The notes under the pieces were generated by a model. The model was not told the origin of the DNA, ran no database searches, and was given only the letters and a program-made list of their open reading frames with translations. Positions 18,097-29,277 of a stretch of 64,000 nt of DNA are shown piece by piece. The DNA lies in NCBI RefSeq assembly GCF_000299355.1, contig NC_018664.1, positions 679,115 through 743,114 of the forward strand, written 5' to 3'. Every line of letters starts with the position of its first letter. Position 1 is the stretch's first letter. The stretch comes from Gottschalkia acidurici 9a (GTDB lineage: Bacteria; Bacillota; Clostridia; Tissierellales; Gottschalkiaceae). Position numbers and translations under genes: made by a program.

Positions 18097-19768
18097 TTGG
18101 GGAGTACAATTAAGTTAAGTATGAATGATTGGCTATTTAATGCAGGTCTAGTAGGGATTTATAATATTTTAAAAGAATCAAATTTTGATGTGAAAATAAG
18201 TGGACAAGATATTGAGTTTGATTATTCATATTTAGAAAATTTTGAAGAAAGTTATTTTTATTATTTCATAAATAAATATGAAAAGAGCTTGTCTTGGTAC
18301 AAGATAGTTTCATATGAAGAAAGAATAGAATATCATGAAGAAAGCAACTTTGAGAACTTTAATGAAAAAAGCTTAGAGGATTTAAATAATTATATAAAGA
18401 ACGTAGCTAAATACTATATAAAAAGTGCTAGTTATAAGTCAACTTATGGTTTATTTAATAATGAGATAGATATTTTAGCTTTGGAAAAAGAACTATCCAC
18501 TATTACTTTAAGGAAGAAAGAAAGTATAGAAGATAAAATAGTAGAAGTTAAAGATAGATTTGAAAAGCTGAAAGTAATAATTAATTTCTGCAAAAGTGAA
18601 AAAGGAAAAAAATACTTAGCTAGCAAAAATGTTATCTATAATATTATAAAAAATTCTTGGAATGGCATAAGTTTTTTAAATCCACAAACTAAAGAGAAAG
18701 ACGTTTATATAGATTATAAAAACTATTTTGTAGTTCCAACTAAAGAGTATTTAGATGCAGATAAATCTAAATATAAGTATGATTGCTTTATATGCGATAG
18801 TAAAATTAAAGACCTGAAAGATGATTTAAGTTTTTTAAATATGATAGGATTTGATGTTAACAGAAAATCATCTCATGTTTGGAATTTTGTAAATGATATA
18901 GCTATTTGTTCTTTATGCAAACTTATATACTCATGTGTTCCAGCGGGAATTACCTATGTGTATGATAAAGGCATATATATAAATGATAACTCTAGTATGA
19001 AAAATGCAATAGATATAAATCAAAAAATAAAATCTGAAGTACTAAAAACTGATGATAATACTAGAACACTTACTTATAAAGCACTGGTTACATCAATTCA
19101 AGAACAATCTAATGATAAAATAAAATATGAGTTAGCTGATATTCAGCTTATAAGATATGAGGACAGTAAGTATAAGTTTAATATACTATCTAAAAAATCA
19201 TTAAAGGTTATGAGAGATTCAAGAGATAATTTAGATAGTTTAATTAAATGTGGGTTTAAAGAAATAAATACTTATTTTAATATTTATGAACTTGTTATAG
19301 ACAGTCTATTAAATAGTCAGAATCTTTTTACTTTAATACACAGACTGTTTATGCAAAAGCTATCTAGTCCTAAAGACTCTTACTTTAATACGTTTCACCT
19401 AATAAGTATGTTAAAAATAAATATAAGATTTTTAAAGGGGGTAGGTTATATGAAAGATATAGATAAGGACGCTATTGTTAGAGAGGGAAATGCTTCAGGG
19501 TATTACTTAAGAAAAAAATATGATAGTAAGGGATCTGTAGATAAGTTAAATGGCATATCATATAGGCTGCTAAATGCTTTAAAAACCAACAATGTAGATA
19601 GTTTTATGGATACATTATTAAACTGTTACTTATATGCTAAAATTTCAGTTCCACCTATAATGGTTGATTCATTAAAAAGTGAAGAGGAATTTAAGACAAT
19701 AGGCTATGCATTTGTTGCTGGACTTATAGAAGGTAAAGATGAGATTAAAGAGAATGGGGGAAAGAGTG

Positions 19769-19779
<11 letters not shown>
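18097..19779 (+). CDS. cas8b1: Type I-B Cascade large subunit Cas8b1/Cst1
   Basis: 560 residues. The zinc-type pairs CFIC (Cys230/Cys233) and CSLC (Cys271/Cys274) are the hallmark of the Cst1/Cas8a1-Cas8b1 group. In Cascade the large subunit recognises the PAM and helps recruit Cas3. The start is TTG 18097, behind AGGGGGTG. The stop overlaps the next start by 11 bases, the tight coupling typical of Cascade genes. Assignment combines the zinc motif, size and position between cas6 and cas7; the sequence is otherwise poorly conserved. Confidence 0.87.
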
Positions 19780-21401
<1,622 letters not shown>

Positions 21402-21409
21402 GATAGGAG

Positions 21410-23377
21410 TTGATTGCTATAAATAATTATTTAGCTAAATCTAATCCTAAAGAAACAATTATAGAGCATACTGATAAACTAATTAAAAACTTTGATATCT
21501 TAAAAGAAATGTATCCCAGCTTACAAGTAAACTGGGACATGCTCTATAAAGTCTGTTTATATCACGATTTGGGAAAAATGAATATAAAGTTTCAAGATAA
21601 AATAGAAAAAAGAAAAAGACATGATGATGAAATACCACATGGTATATTGAGTTTGGCATTCATTGACTTCGAAGATTTAGAAGAGCAAGGATATTCAGAG
21701 GACGATATAAAAATAATATTTCACTCTATAGCATATCACCATGATAGAGTTTTAGATTACACAAATGATCAATTAGAAGAAGAAATAGAAAGTTTGAAAA
21801 GTGAATTTTTTGGATTTAAGTATGATAAGTTAGAATTCAAATTTATTAATGACTATATAGAAGAACAATTTTTTATAGCAAATGACAGAATTTATAGCAA
21901 AAATGAAAATCATTTTTTAAAATACATTATGATAAAAGGTTTATTAAATAGATTAGACTATGCAGCAAGTGGGCATGTAAAAGTGGAAACAAAGAATGAC
22001 TTTTTACTTAATGATTTAAATGAGAAGTTATTAGAGAGTTGGAAGGAGAAAGACTCAAACTCAGATTGGAATAAGCTACAACAGTATATGATAAATCACA
22101 GGGAAGATAATATCGTAGTGGTAGCACAAACTGGAATGGGAAAAACAGAGGCTGGACTTTTATGGATAGGAGATAATAAAGGTTTTTTCACTTTACCATT
22201 AAAGACTGCTATAAATGCGATATATGAAAGAATAACTGATAAAATAGTTATAGATAACTACGATGAGAAAGTAGGACTACTACATTCAGATATGAGAAGA
22301 GAGTACTTAGATAGAAAACATGAAATCGAATCAGATATAGACGAATATTATAATAAAACTAGACAACTATCGTTACCACTTACAGTATGCACTATAGATC
22401 AAATATTTGACTTTGTATATAGATATAGAGGCTTTGAATCTAAATTGGCAACCTTGTCATATTCGAAAGTAGTTATAGATGAAGTACAAATGTACTCTCC
22501 TGATTTATTAGCATATTTAGTAGTGGGACTTTCTTATATAGATAAAATTGGTGGAAAGTTTGCGATACTTACGGCTACACTTCCGAAGCTATTTGTAGAT
22601 TTACTAGAAAAAGAAAAAGTACAGTTTAAAATGCCTGATCCATTTACAAATAAAAGAATAAGACACAGCTTAAAAGTGGAAAATCAAAAACTAAATTCAG
22701 AATTTATAAAACAAGTTTACGATAGTAATAAAGTCTTAGTAATATGTAATACGGTGAAAGAAGCTCAAAAAATATATGGTGAGCTAAAAGATTCTTTAGA
22801 TTTAGAGAATATAAATTTATTTCACAGCGGGTTCATAAAAAAGAACAGGAAAACTAAAGAAGAACAAATCTTAAAGTTTGGAAATAAAGATAATGAAGGT
22901 AAAGGAATATGGGTGGCAACTCAGGTGGTGGAGGCATCTTTAGATATTGACTTCGATATTTTAGTTACAGAGCTATCAGATTTAAATGGATTATTTCAAA
23001 GAATGGGAAGATGTTATAGAGATAGAGACTGGAATAAAGAAGGTTACAACTGTTATGTATTTGATGGTGGAGAAGGTAAATGTACAGGTGTAGGAGCCTT
23101 TATAGATAAAGAAATATTTAGATTGTCAAAAAAAGCTTTGAAAAATATAGATGGTAATATAGACGAAAATAAGAAAATGGAACTTATAGATAGTGTATAT
23201 ACTACAGAAAAACTTAATGGGACAGACTATTATACTAAATTGATAGATGCTATAGTATATGTTAAAAGTATAGAATCATTTGAAAAATCTAAGAAAGAAA
23301 CCATGAAAATGTTTAGAAATATACATTCAACAACAGTAATACCTAAAATAGTATATGATGAAAATAAAAAGAAATAG
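21410..23377 (+). CDS. cas3: CRISPR nuclease-helicase Cas3 (HD plus DExH), disrupted 3' end
   Basis: Degrades Cascade-marked DNA. The HD nuclease lies first (YHDLGK near residue 52, then HGILSLAF and YHHDR). The helicase follows: AQTGMGKTEA near 240, VVIDEVQ near 357, ILTATLP, VATQVVEASLDID and the arginine motif LFQRMGRCYR. The first codon is unclear: TTG 21410 abuts AGGAG, and ATT 21413 is a rarer alternative. The frame stops after VYDENKKK, yet Cas3-like coding sequence continues to 23665 across three one-base shifts (see next entry). All catalytic motifs precede the break, so a truncated protein may still act. Confidence 0.9.
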   Translation: MIAINNYLAKSNPKETIIEHTDKLIKNFDILKEMYPSLQVNWDMLYKVCLYHDLGKMNIKFQDKIEKRKRHDDEIPHGILSLAFIDFEDLEEQGYSEDDIKIIFHSIAYHHDRVLDYTNDQLEEEIESLKSEFFGFKYDKLEFKFINDYIEEQFFIANDRIYSKNENHFLKYIMIKGLLNRLDYAASGHVKVETKNDFLLNDLNEKLLESWKEKDSNSDWNKLQQYMINHREDNIVVVAQTGMGKTEAGLLWIGDNKGFFTLPLKTAINAIYERITDKIVIDNYDEKVGLLHSDMRREYLDRKHEIESDIDEYYNKTRQLSLPLTVCTIDQIFDFVYRYRGFESKLATLSYSKVVIDEVQMYSPDLLAYLVVGLSYIDKIGGKFAILTATLPKLFVDLLEKEKVQFKMPDPFTNKRIRHSLKVENQKLNSEFIKQVYDSNKVLVICNTVKEAQKIYGELKDSLDLENINLFHSGFIKKNRKTKEEQILKFGNKDNEGKGIWVATQVVEASLDIDFDILVTELSDLNGLFQRMGRCYRDRDWNKEGYNCYVFDGGEGKCTGVGAFIDKEIFRLSKKALKNIDGNIDENKKMELIDSVYTTEKLNGTDYYTKLIDAIVYVKSIESFEKSKKETMKMFRNIHSTTVIPKIVYDENKKK

Positions 23378-23665
23378 AATCATATATAGAGATAATGAAT
23401 GAAGAGTATAAATTAGATATGCTTGATGAAGAAAGAAAAGATCTTAAAGAAAAGAAATTAGAGAGCTAGAATTAACATAGATGACTTTACACTAAGCTTA
23501 CCTTCACATAGAGAAGATAAAAGCTATATAAAACAAATACCTATAAGTATCTATGAAAACTTGAAAATATATGATTGTATATATGATGAAAATACAGGAA
23601 TAAGGTATAAAGAAAAAAAGTCTGAAGAAAAGAAAAATTCAAGTTATGATGATAGAAGTTTTTAA
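23378..23665 (+). pseudogene. cas3: Displaced C-terminal segment of cas3
   Basis: After the stop at 23377 the Cas3 C-terminus continues in other frames. First, IESYIEIMNEEYKLDMLDEE in the -1 frame; then EIRELELT; and finally IDDFTLSLPSHRED...IPISIYENLKIYDCIYDENTGIRY, back in the original frame, ending at TAA 23663-23665. Adding one A at each of three A-rich places (for example the A-run 23366-23370) would make one continuous reading frame. Either cas3 has truly decayed or these are base-calling losses. Confidence 0.8.
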
Positions 23666-23683
23666 AAATAAATAGGTGATGGC

Positions 23684-24175
23684 ATGAAAAAAGTAACAGG
23701 GGTAATGATTTATTATTACTTCGTATGTAAAAGAAAGCTATGGTACTTCATAAATGATATTACAATGGAACAAAATAGTGATTTAGTAAGTATGGGAAAG
23801 CTTATAGACGAGACATCTTATAGTAGAGAAAAGAAACATATAATGATTGATGAGGTTATAAATATAGATTTTTTAAAAAACTGGAAAGTACTACACGAAG
23901 TTAAAAAGTCAAAAAAAATAGAAGAAGCGTCTAAATGGCAATTAAAGTATTATATATGGGTATTAAGAGAAAAAGGTATAGACATAGAGAAGGGAATACT
24001 TGATTATCCTCTCTTACGAAAAAGAGAAGATATTATTATAGAAAGAGAAGACGAAGAAGAATTAAGACTAGTACTAGAAGATATAAGAAAAATAAAACAA
24101 CAACATTTACCACCTAAAGGTCAGAAAAAAGCTATATGTAAAAAGTGTGCATATTATGAACTATGCTATATTTAG
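23684..24175 (+). CDS. cas4: CRISPR adaptation nuclease Cas4
   Basis: 163 residues, RecB-like exonuclease family. Cas4 trims prespacers and selects PAM-bearing ends with Cas1-Cas2. An N-terminal Cys (FVCKRKLWYF) and the C-terminal cluster CKKCAYYELC provide the four ligands of the usual 4Fe-4S cluster. A catalytic LHEVKKSKK block near residues 69-77 corresponds to the QxxxY/K region. It follows GGTGATGGC and ends nine bases before cas1. Confidence 0.93.
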   Translation: MKKVTGVMIYYYFVCKRKLWYFINDITMEQNSDLVSMGKLIDETSYSREKKHIMIDEVINIDFLKNWKVLHEVKKSKKIEEASKWQLKYYIWVLREKGIDIEKGILDYPLLRKREDIIIEREDEEELRLVLEDIRKIKQQHLPPKGQKKAICKKCAYYELCYI

Positions 24176-24184
24176 GAGGTTAAA

Positions 24185-25177
24185 ATGGGAGAGACTTTTT
24201 ATATTTTTAGAGATGGGAATTTAAGCAGAAAAGACAATAATATAGTTATAAGGACTCCTGAAGGAGATAAAAAGAACTTAAAATCTGAGGTAACAGATGA
24301 AATATATTTGTTTGGAGAAGTAAGCATGAACACTAAGCTACTAAATTTTGTATCCCAACAAAAGATAACAATGCATATATTTAATTACTATGGGTTTTAT
24401 AGTGGAAGTTTTTATCCAAGAGAATCAAATATAAGTGGTCATTTACTAGTAAAACAAGTTAAGAAATATGAGGATAAAAGTGAACGACTAAAATTAGCAA
24501 AAGAAATCCTTAAAGCAGGATCATATAATATATATAGGAACTTAAGATATTATAACAGTAGAGGAATTGACCTAAATAACCCTATGAAAGAAATTCAAAG
24601 TTTAATTAACAAACTTGACTACGGGACAAGTATAAGTGGAATCATGGGGCTAGAGGGAAATATAAGGAAGATATACTACTCAACTTGGAATGATATAGTT
24701 AGACAAGATATAAGCTTTGAAAAGAGAATAAAAAGACCACCGGATAATATGATTAATTCCTTGATCTCATTTGTAAATAGCTTAATATACACAACTGTAT
24801 TGTCTGAGATATATAAAACCCAACTTAATCCAACAATAAGCTATTTGCATGAGCCTGGTACAAAGCGATTTTCACTTTGTCTAGATATAGCGGAAATATT
24901 TAAACCGCTTATAGGAGATAGAATGATATTTTCACTTCTGAATAAAAATCAAATAACAGATAATGATTTTGAAAGAGAATCGAATTTCTTGTATATAAAA
25001 GATAGTGGGAAGAAAAAAATACTTATGGAATATGATAAACGTCTCAGTAAAACTATAGCACATAGAGATTTAGGTAGAGATGTATCTTATAGATATCTTA
25101 TGAGACTGGAGTGTTATAAGTTGATAAAGCATATAATAGGAGAAAAAGAGTATGAAGGTTTTAAGATTTGGTGGTGA
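24185..25177 (+). CDS. cas1: CRISPR integrase Cas1 (type I-B)
   Basis: 330 residues. Integrates new spacers at the leader end. The metal-binding triad is visible: Glu157 in GLEGNIRKIYY, His222 in LHEPGTKRFSL and Asp234/Glu237 in LDIAEIFKP. The N-terminal beta domain (TFYIFRDGNLSRKDNNIVI) and alpha domain are of normal length. ATG 24185 follows AGGAGG. It overlaps neither neighbour but sits nine and six bases from cas4 and cas2. Confidence 0.97.
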   Translation: MGETFYIFRDGNLSRKDNNIVIRTPEGDKKNLKSEVTDEIYLFGEVSMNTKLLNFVSQQKITMHIFNYYGFYSGSFYPRESNISGHLLVKQVKKYEDKSERLKLAKEILKAGSYNIYRNLRYYNSRGIDLNNPMKEIQSLINKLDYGTSISGIMGLEGNIRKIYYSTWNDIVRQDISFEKRIKRPPDNMINSLISFVNSLIYTTVLSEIYKTQLNPTISYLHEPGTKRFSLCLDIAEIFKPLIGDRMIFSLLNKNQITDNDFERESNFLYIKDSGKKKILMEYDKRLSKTIAHRDLGRDVSYRYLMRLECYKLIKHIIGEKEYEGFKIWW

Positions 25178-25183
25178 TTTTGT

Positions 25184-25462
25184 ATGTACGTTGTTCTAAT
25201 GTATGATATACTAACAGATGAGGGTGGAGCGAGAGTACACAGAAATACATTTAAGATATGCAAAAGGTATTTAACTCATATACAGAAATCTGTATTTGAA
25301 GGCAACTTAACGGAACTCAATTTAATGAAATTGAGAAAAGAATTAAGTGAGCACATAAGAGATAATAAAGATTCACTAATAATATTTAAAAGCAGAGATG
25401 AAAAGTGGCTAACTAAAGAGTTTATAGGATTAAAAGATGATAAAACATCTAATTTTTTTTAA
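25184..25462 (+). CDS. cas2: CRISPR adaptation protein Cas2
   Basis: 92 residues, ferredoxin-like fold that bridges two Cas1 dimers. MYVVLMYDILTD carries the conserved Asp at residue 8; RVHRNTFKICKRYLTHIQKSVFEG and the end EKWLTKEFIGLKDDKTSNFF match typical Cas2. The stop is 185 bases before the first repeat, so the array leader begins directly after it. Confidence 0.97.
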   Translation: MYVVLMYDILTDEGGARVHRNTFKICKRYLTHIQKSVFEGNLTELNLMKLRKELSEHIRDNKDSLIIFKSRDEKWLTKEFIGLKDDKTSNFF

Positions 25463-25647
25463 AAGGGGGATGTCGATCTGTAGTAGTGTAAAAAATACTA
25501 AGGATAGACAACCCTAGAGAAGATCTAATTTATAAATGGTTTTATATGAAAATTAATGTGAAAACATATGTTACTCTGATAGAAAAAGGACACATAGACA
25601 GAAAGTTTAATTGTGGCCTAGATAAATAGATGAATAGATCAAAACGG
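25463..25647 (+). promoter_or_regulatory. CRISPR leader
   Basis: AT-rich stretch between cas2 and the first repeat. Leader status is inferred from its position beside cas1-cas2, the perfect repeats that follow it and the degenerate repeats at the far end. No open reading frame is evident. Confidence 0.75.
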
Positions 25648-27876
25648 GCATTAATAGAACTAAAGTAGAATGTAAATATTCTTTAATTCTCTATATTTTT
25701 TTTGCTTATACTCGCATTAATAGAACTAAAGTAGAATGTAAATACTCCTAATAATTCTATAGCTTCTTTTAGTTGTTCGGCATTAATAGAACTAAAGTAG
25801 AATGTAAATATTTTTTCAAAATCATATTTTGCAGTAAGGCCATTTGGCATTAATAGAACTAAAGTAGAATGTAAATGGATAAACACTAGCCAAATGACTA
25901 GGAGAAAAAACAGCATTAATAGAACTAAAGTAGAATGTAAATTTCATTGCCATCTCTGATGAAGCTAATGTACTTATCGCATTAATAGAACTAAAGTAGA
26001 ATGTAAATATCCATCATACAATTCATCAAATGTAAATTGATCCTTGCATTAATAGAACTAAAGTAGAATGTAAATGTTAGAATTGATGAATTATCAAGAC
26101 AGGATCTTGACGGCATTAATAGAACTAAAGTAGAATGTAAATCCACATTAGAGGTTTAATTGATAAGGTGCATACTTTGCATTAATAGAACTAAAGTAGA
26201 ATGTAAATCTTGAAAGAGATTTTAATTGTCTCTTTGCTTCTTGAAGCATTAATAGAACTAAAGTAGAATGTAAATAAAATTTAAACACCCACTAAGTCTT
26301 TCATACTTACTGCATTAATAGAACTAAAGTAGAATGTAAATATGATAGAGATGAAATGTTGAATATCAAATCTTACTTGCATTAATAGAACTAAAGTAGA
26401 ATGTAAATACATTAACTAAAGAATCTAAAAAACTTCTTGCAAAGGCATTAATAGAACTAAAGTAGAATGTAAATTCTATTGAATTTCTGAAAAGATTTAT
26501 TCATTTTATCGCATTAATAGAACTAAAGTAGAATGTAAATTAAAAATAATAAGTAATTTATTTTATTTTCATATTAGCATTAATAGAACTAAAGTAGAAT
26601 GTAAATCTTTCTAAGTTGGTGAATTTATCAGTACCAAACATCGCATTAATAGAACTAAAGTAGAATGTAAATAGTTTTACGATATATACTGAAGAAGAGC
26701 CACGAGAAGGCATTAATAGCACTAAAGTAGAATGTAAATAATCGAATAGGCATAATAAATAGCAATAGCAACAAGCGCATTAATAGAACTAAAGTAGAAT
26801 GTAAATACGGAGATGGGGGAGACCCCCAAACCCCTGTTTTTTAGCATTAATAGAACTAAAGTAGAATGTAAATTTCTTTTAAATAGATTTAGTCCAAGTG
26901 CTATTATTAGCATTAATAGAACTAAAGTAGAATGTAAATATGCAACGAATGCTATAATCTTTCATTTCTGATATCGCATTAATAGAACTAAAGTAGAATG
27001 TAAATATATAGTAAAACATCATTCTTCCTTGACAACTGATTGCATTAATAGAACTAAAGTAGAATGTAAATAAAGTAGAGTGGTATACTCCTAAATCAGG
27101 ATTTTCATGCATTAATAGAACTAAAGTAGAATGTAAATTTGGTAAAGCAATGATAGGTATACTCTCTGTTTTTGCGTATTAATAGAACTAAAGTAGAATG
27201 TAAATATTGATTTTTGATAAGTGTTCTCTATATAAATTCTTCGTATTAATAGAACTAAAGTAGAATGTAAATAAATTTAGAAAAGTAGATAGAGCTAACT
27301 TAACCGTATTTGTATTAATAGAACTAAAGTAGAATGTAAATATGGGTGACACCACAGGACTTTTCTAGAGGTTTCTAGTATTAATAGAACTAAAGTAGAA
27401 TGTAAATTTCCACATAGTAGAAAATAGTGTACTTCTCAGACCACGTATTAATAGAACTAAAGTAGAATGTAAATGCTAAATATCCTAGTAAATATGGGAC
27501 TGCTCTATCTCCGTATTAATAGAACTAAAGTAGAATGTAAATATATATGAGCAATGTGAAGTAATGCAATCCATATTCGGTATTAATAGAACTAAAGTAG
27601 AATGTAAATGAAGATTTGAAGAAACAAACTAAACAATTTATAGAGGGTATTAATAGAACTAAAGTAGAATGTAAATTTACTATAGCAAGGTCTAAAGCTT
27701 TGGCAATTGCTCGTATTAATAGAACTAAAGTAGAATGTAAATTCGATTTTTTCTAGTATTGGATCTTTAGGTTGAGATTGGTATTAATAGAACTAAAGTA
27801 GAATGTAAATTTTGGACAAGGTTATAAGTCTATGTCACCAGTAATCGTATTAATAGAACTACAATAGAATGTAAAT
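25648..27876 (+). CRISPR. Type I-B CRISPR array, 34 repeats of 30 bp and 33 spacers
   Basis: Repeats begin GCATTAATAG or GTATTAATAG and end GAATGTAAAT, with central AACTAAAGTA. Spacers are 36-39 bp. I counted repeats at 25648, 25714, 25780, 25847, 25913, 25979, 26046, 26113, 26179, 26246, 26312, 26379, 26445, 26511, 26577, 26643, 26710, 26777, 26844, 26910, 26976, 27042, 27109, 27176, 27243, 27312, 27378, 27445, 27513, 27580, 27647, 27713, 27781 and 27847. Repeats 1-23 have C at position 2; repeats 24-34 have T. Repeat 17 has a private A-to-C change, and repeat 34 has two changes, as expected at the leader-distal end. The 3' end GAATGTAAAT matches clostridial I-B repeats and sets the array on the plus strand. 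Confidence 0.98.
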
Positions 27877-27902
27877 GACATAAATATTTCGTTTAGTTGC
27901 TT

Positions 27903-27926
27903 GTATTAAAGGAACCAGATAAAAAT
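27903..27926 (+). repeat. Decayed terminal CRISPR repeat
   Basis: GTATTAAAGGAACC...AAAAAT lies 26 bases after repeat 34 and keeps the outline of the array repeat. It marks the old, leader-distal end. Confidence 0.45.
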
Positions 27927-28026
27927 ATCATAATATTGATAAAGCATATACATAAGTTATCAACATAATATTATAATATAGTAGTTATATAAAAACATAT
28001 TATAGGGATAAGGGGTAGATTATTAA

Positions 28027-28845
28027 ATGATAAAAATAGATGATAAAAAGTGTATAGTATGTGGACAATGTGTTAAGGATTGTTTTTTAAGAGATATAGA
28101 AATAGTTGATAATAAGGTTCAGACTAATAATGTAACTTGTATAAAATGTGGACATTGTATAGCGGTATGTCCTACAAATGCAGTATCAATAGATGAGTAT
28201 AATATGGAAGAGGTAAAAGATTATAATAAAGATGAATTTTCAATAGATTCTGATAACTTATTAAACTTCATAAAGTTCAGGAGAACTGTTAGACAGTTTA
28301 AGAATAAAGAAGTAGAAAAAGAAAAGATTTTAAAAATAATAGAAGCTGGAAGGTTTACTCAGACTGGTAGTAATATGCAAAATATATCCTACATAGTTGT
28401 AAGAGAAGGATTACAAGAGTTAAAATCTTTAGCATTTAAAAGTTTAAAGAAAAAGGGAGAAGAACTTATAAGCAATACAACATCGAGCATGGCAGTTAAG
28501 AGATTTGGTAAGCTATGGATAGATATGTATAAAGAACATGAAGAAAGTCCTAATAAAAATGACAAGCTATTCTTTAATGCTCCAGCAGTAATAATAGTTG
28601 CAGCCAATACAAAGGTAGATGGAGCCTTAGCCTCTTCTAACATGGAACTTATGACTAATGCTTTAGGACTAGGAACATTATTTAGTGGATTCTTTGTAAT
28701 GGCAGCGCAAGAGGATGAAAAGATTATGGATTTTCTTGGGGTTGAAAAAGATAAACAAATTGTAACATGTATGATAATCGGATATCCGGATGTGAAGTAT
28801 TTAAGAACAGTACCGAGAAAAGAAGCAGATATAAGTTGGATATAG
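28027..28845 (+). CDS. Nitroreductase-family protein with N-terminal 2x4Fe-4S ferredoxin domain
   Basis: 272 residues. The N-terminus has two classic cluster motifs, CIVCGQCVKDC and CIKCGHCIAVCP. An FMN-type nitroreductase domain begins near residue 75 with FRRTVRQFKNKEVEKEKILKIIEAGRFTQTGSNMQN and continues to GYP. Such fusions probably pass electrons from ferredoxin to FMN to reduce nitro-compounds or flavin; the native substrate is unknown. It stands alone between the CRISPR array and a long gene-poor gap, behind a weak site AAGGGG. Domain calls are strong; the physiological role is open. Confidence 0.92.
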   Translation: MIKIDDKKCIVCGQCVKDCFLRDIEIVDNKVQTNNVTCIKCGHCIAVCPTNAVSIDEYNMEEVKDYNKDEFSIDSDNLLNFIKFRRTVRQFKNKEVEKEKILKIIEAGRFTQTGSNMQNISYIVVREGLQELKSLAFKSLKKKGEELISNTTSSMAVKRFGKLWIDMYKEHEESPNKNDKLFFNAPAVIIVAANTKVDGALASSNMELMTNALGLGTLFSGFFVMAAQEDEKIMDFLGVEKDKQIVTCMIIGYPDVKYLRTVPRKEADISWI

Positions 28846-28856
28846 AAAAGATACAA

Positions 28857-29277
28857 TTTTTCTATATATAGTTTTTAGCTTATATATAATAAGTAGATAA
28901 TTAATTACTTACTTAATAAGTATTATAAATATTATTATTCCTAAAGAATATAGCATAATAATATATATTACTATTGAGTAAGTTTTTTTATATGGGAATA
29001 GTTTCATATCAATGATTTCAATATAAAAAATTCAAGAGTATCAGAATATGATTTGTGTTATCATTTACCTGTATTGCCACTTAAGAACTTAGATATTAGC
29101 AACATAATTATGTTTTAGAATAAGTTACCTATGGATTCAGATCTCTTCGAACTTAAATTATTACTCAAATATAAAAATTGGATTACATTTTACAATATAA
29201 CCTCCAAAAAGACAAATAAAGATGTATAATATAGATACAAGAGTATTAGTTCTACATATAAAGAAGAGAGGCGACAA
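28857..29277. other. Gene-poor stretch with possible minus-strand remnant
   Basis: No intact gene is seen. On the minus strand broken pieces read like a decayed membrane protein: KFLSGNTGK near 29085 and MKLFPYKKTYSIVIYIIMLYSLGIIIFIILIK (two parts, ending near 28907), separated by stops and frame changes. The match is only visual, and the stretch may simply be AT-rich spacer. Confidence 0.25.

Noticed and set aside
23366-23371. Programmed -1 frameshift at T AAA AAG in cas3
   Set aside because: The P-site tRNA would re-pair poorly (TAA), no downstream stimulatory hairpin is seen, and two further shifts would still be needed.
26722-27112. Minus-strand ORFs across the CRISPR array
   Set aside because: They are read-through of repeats (recurrent FTFYFSSINA) and not genes.
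28389-28856. 155-codon minus-strand ORF opposite the nitroreductase
   Set aside because: It is the complement of a well-supported gene and has no family features.
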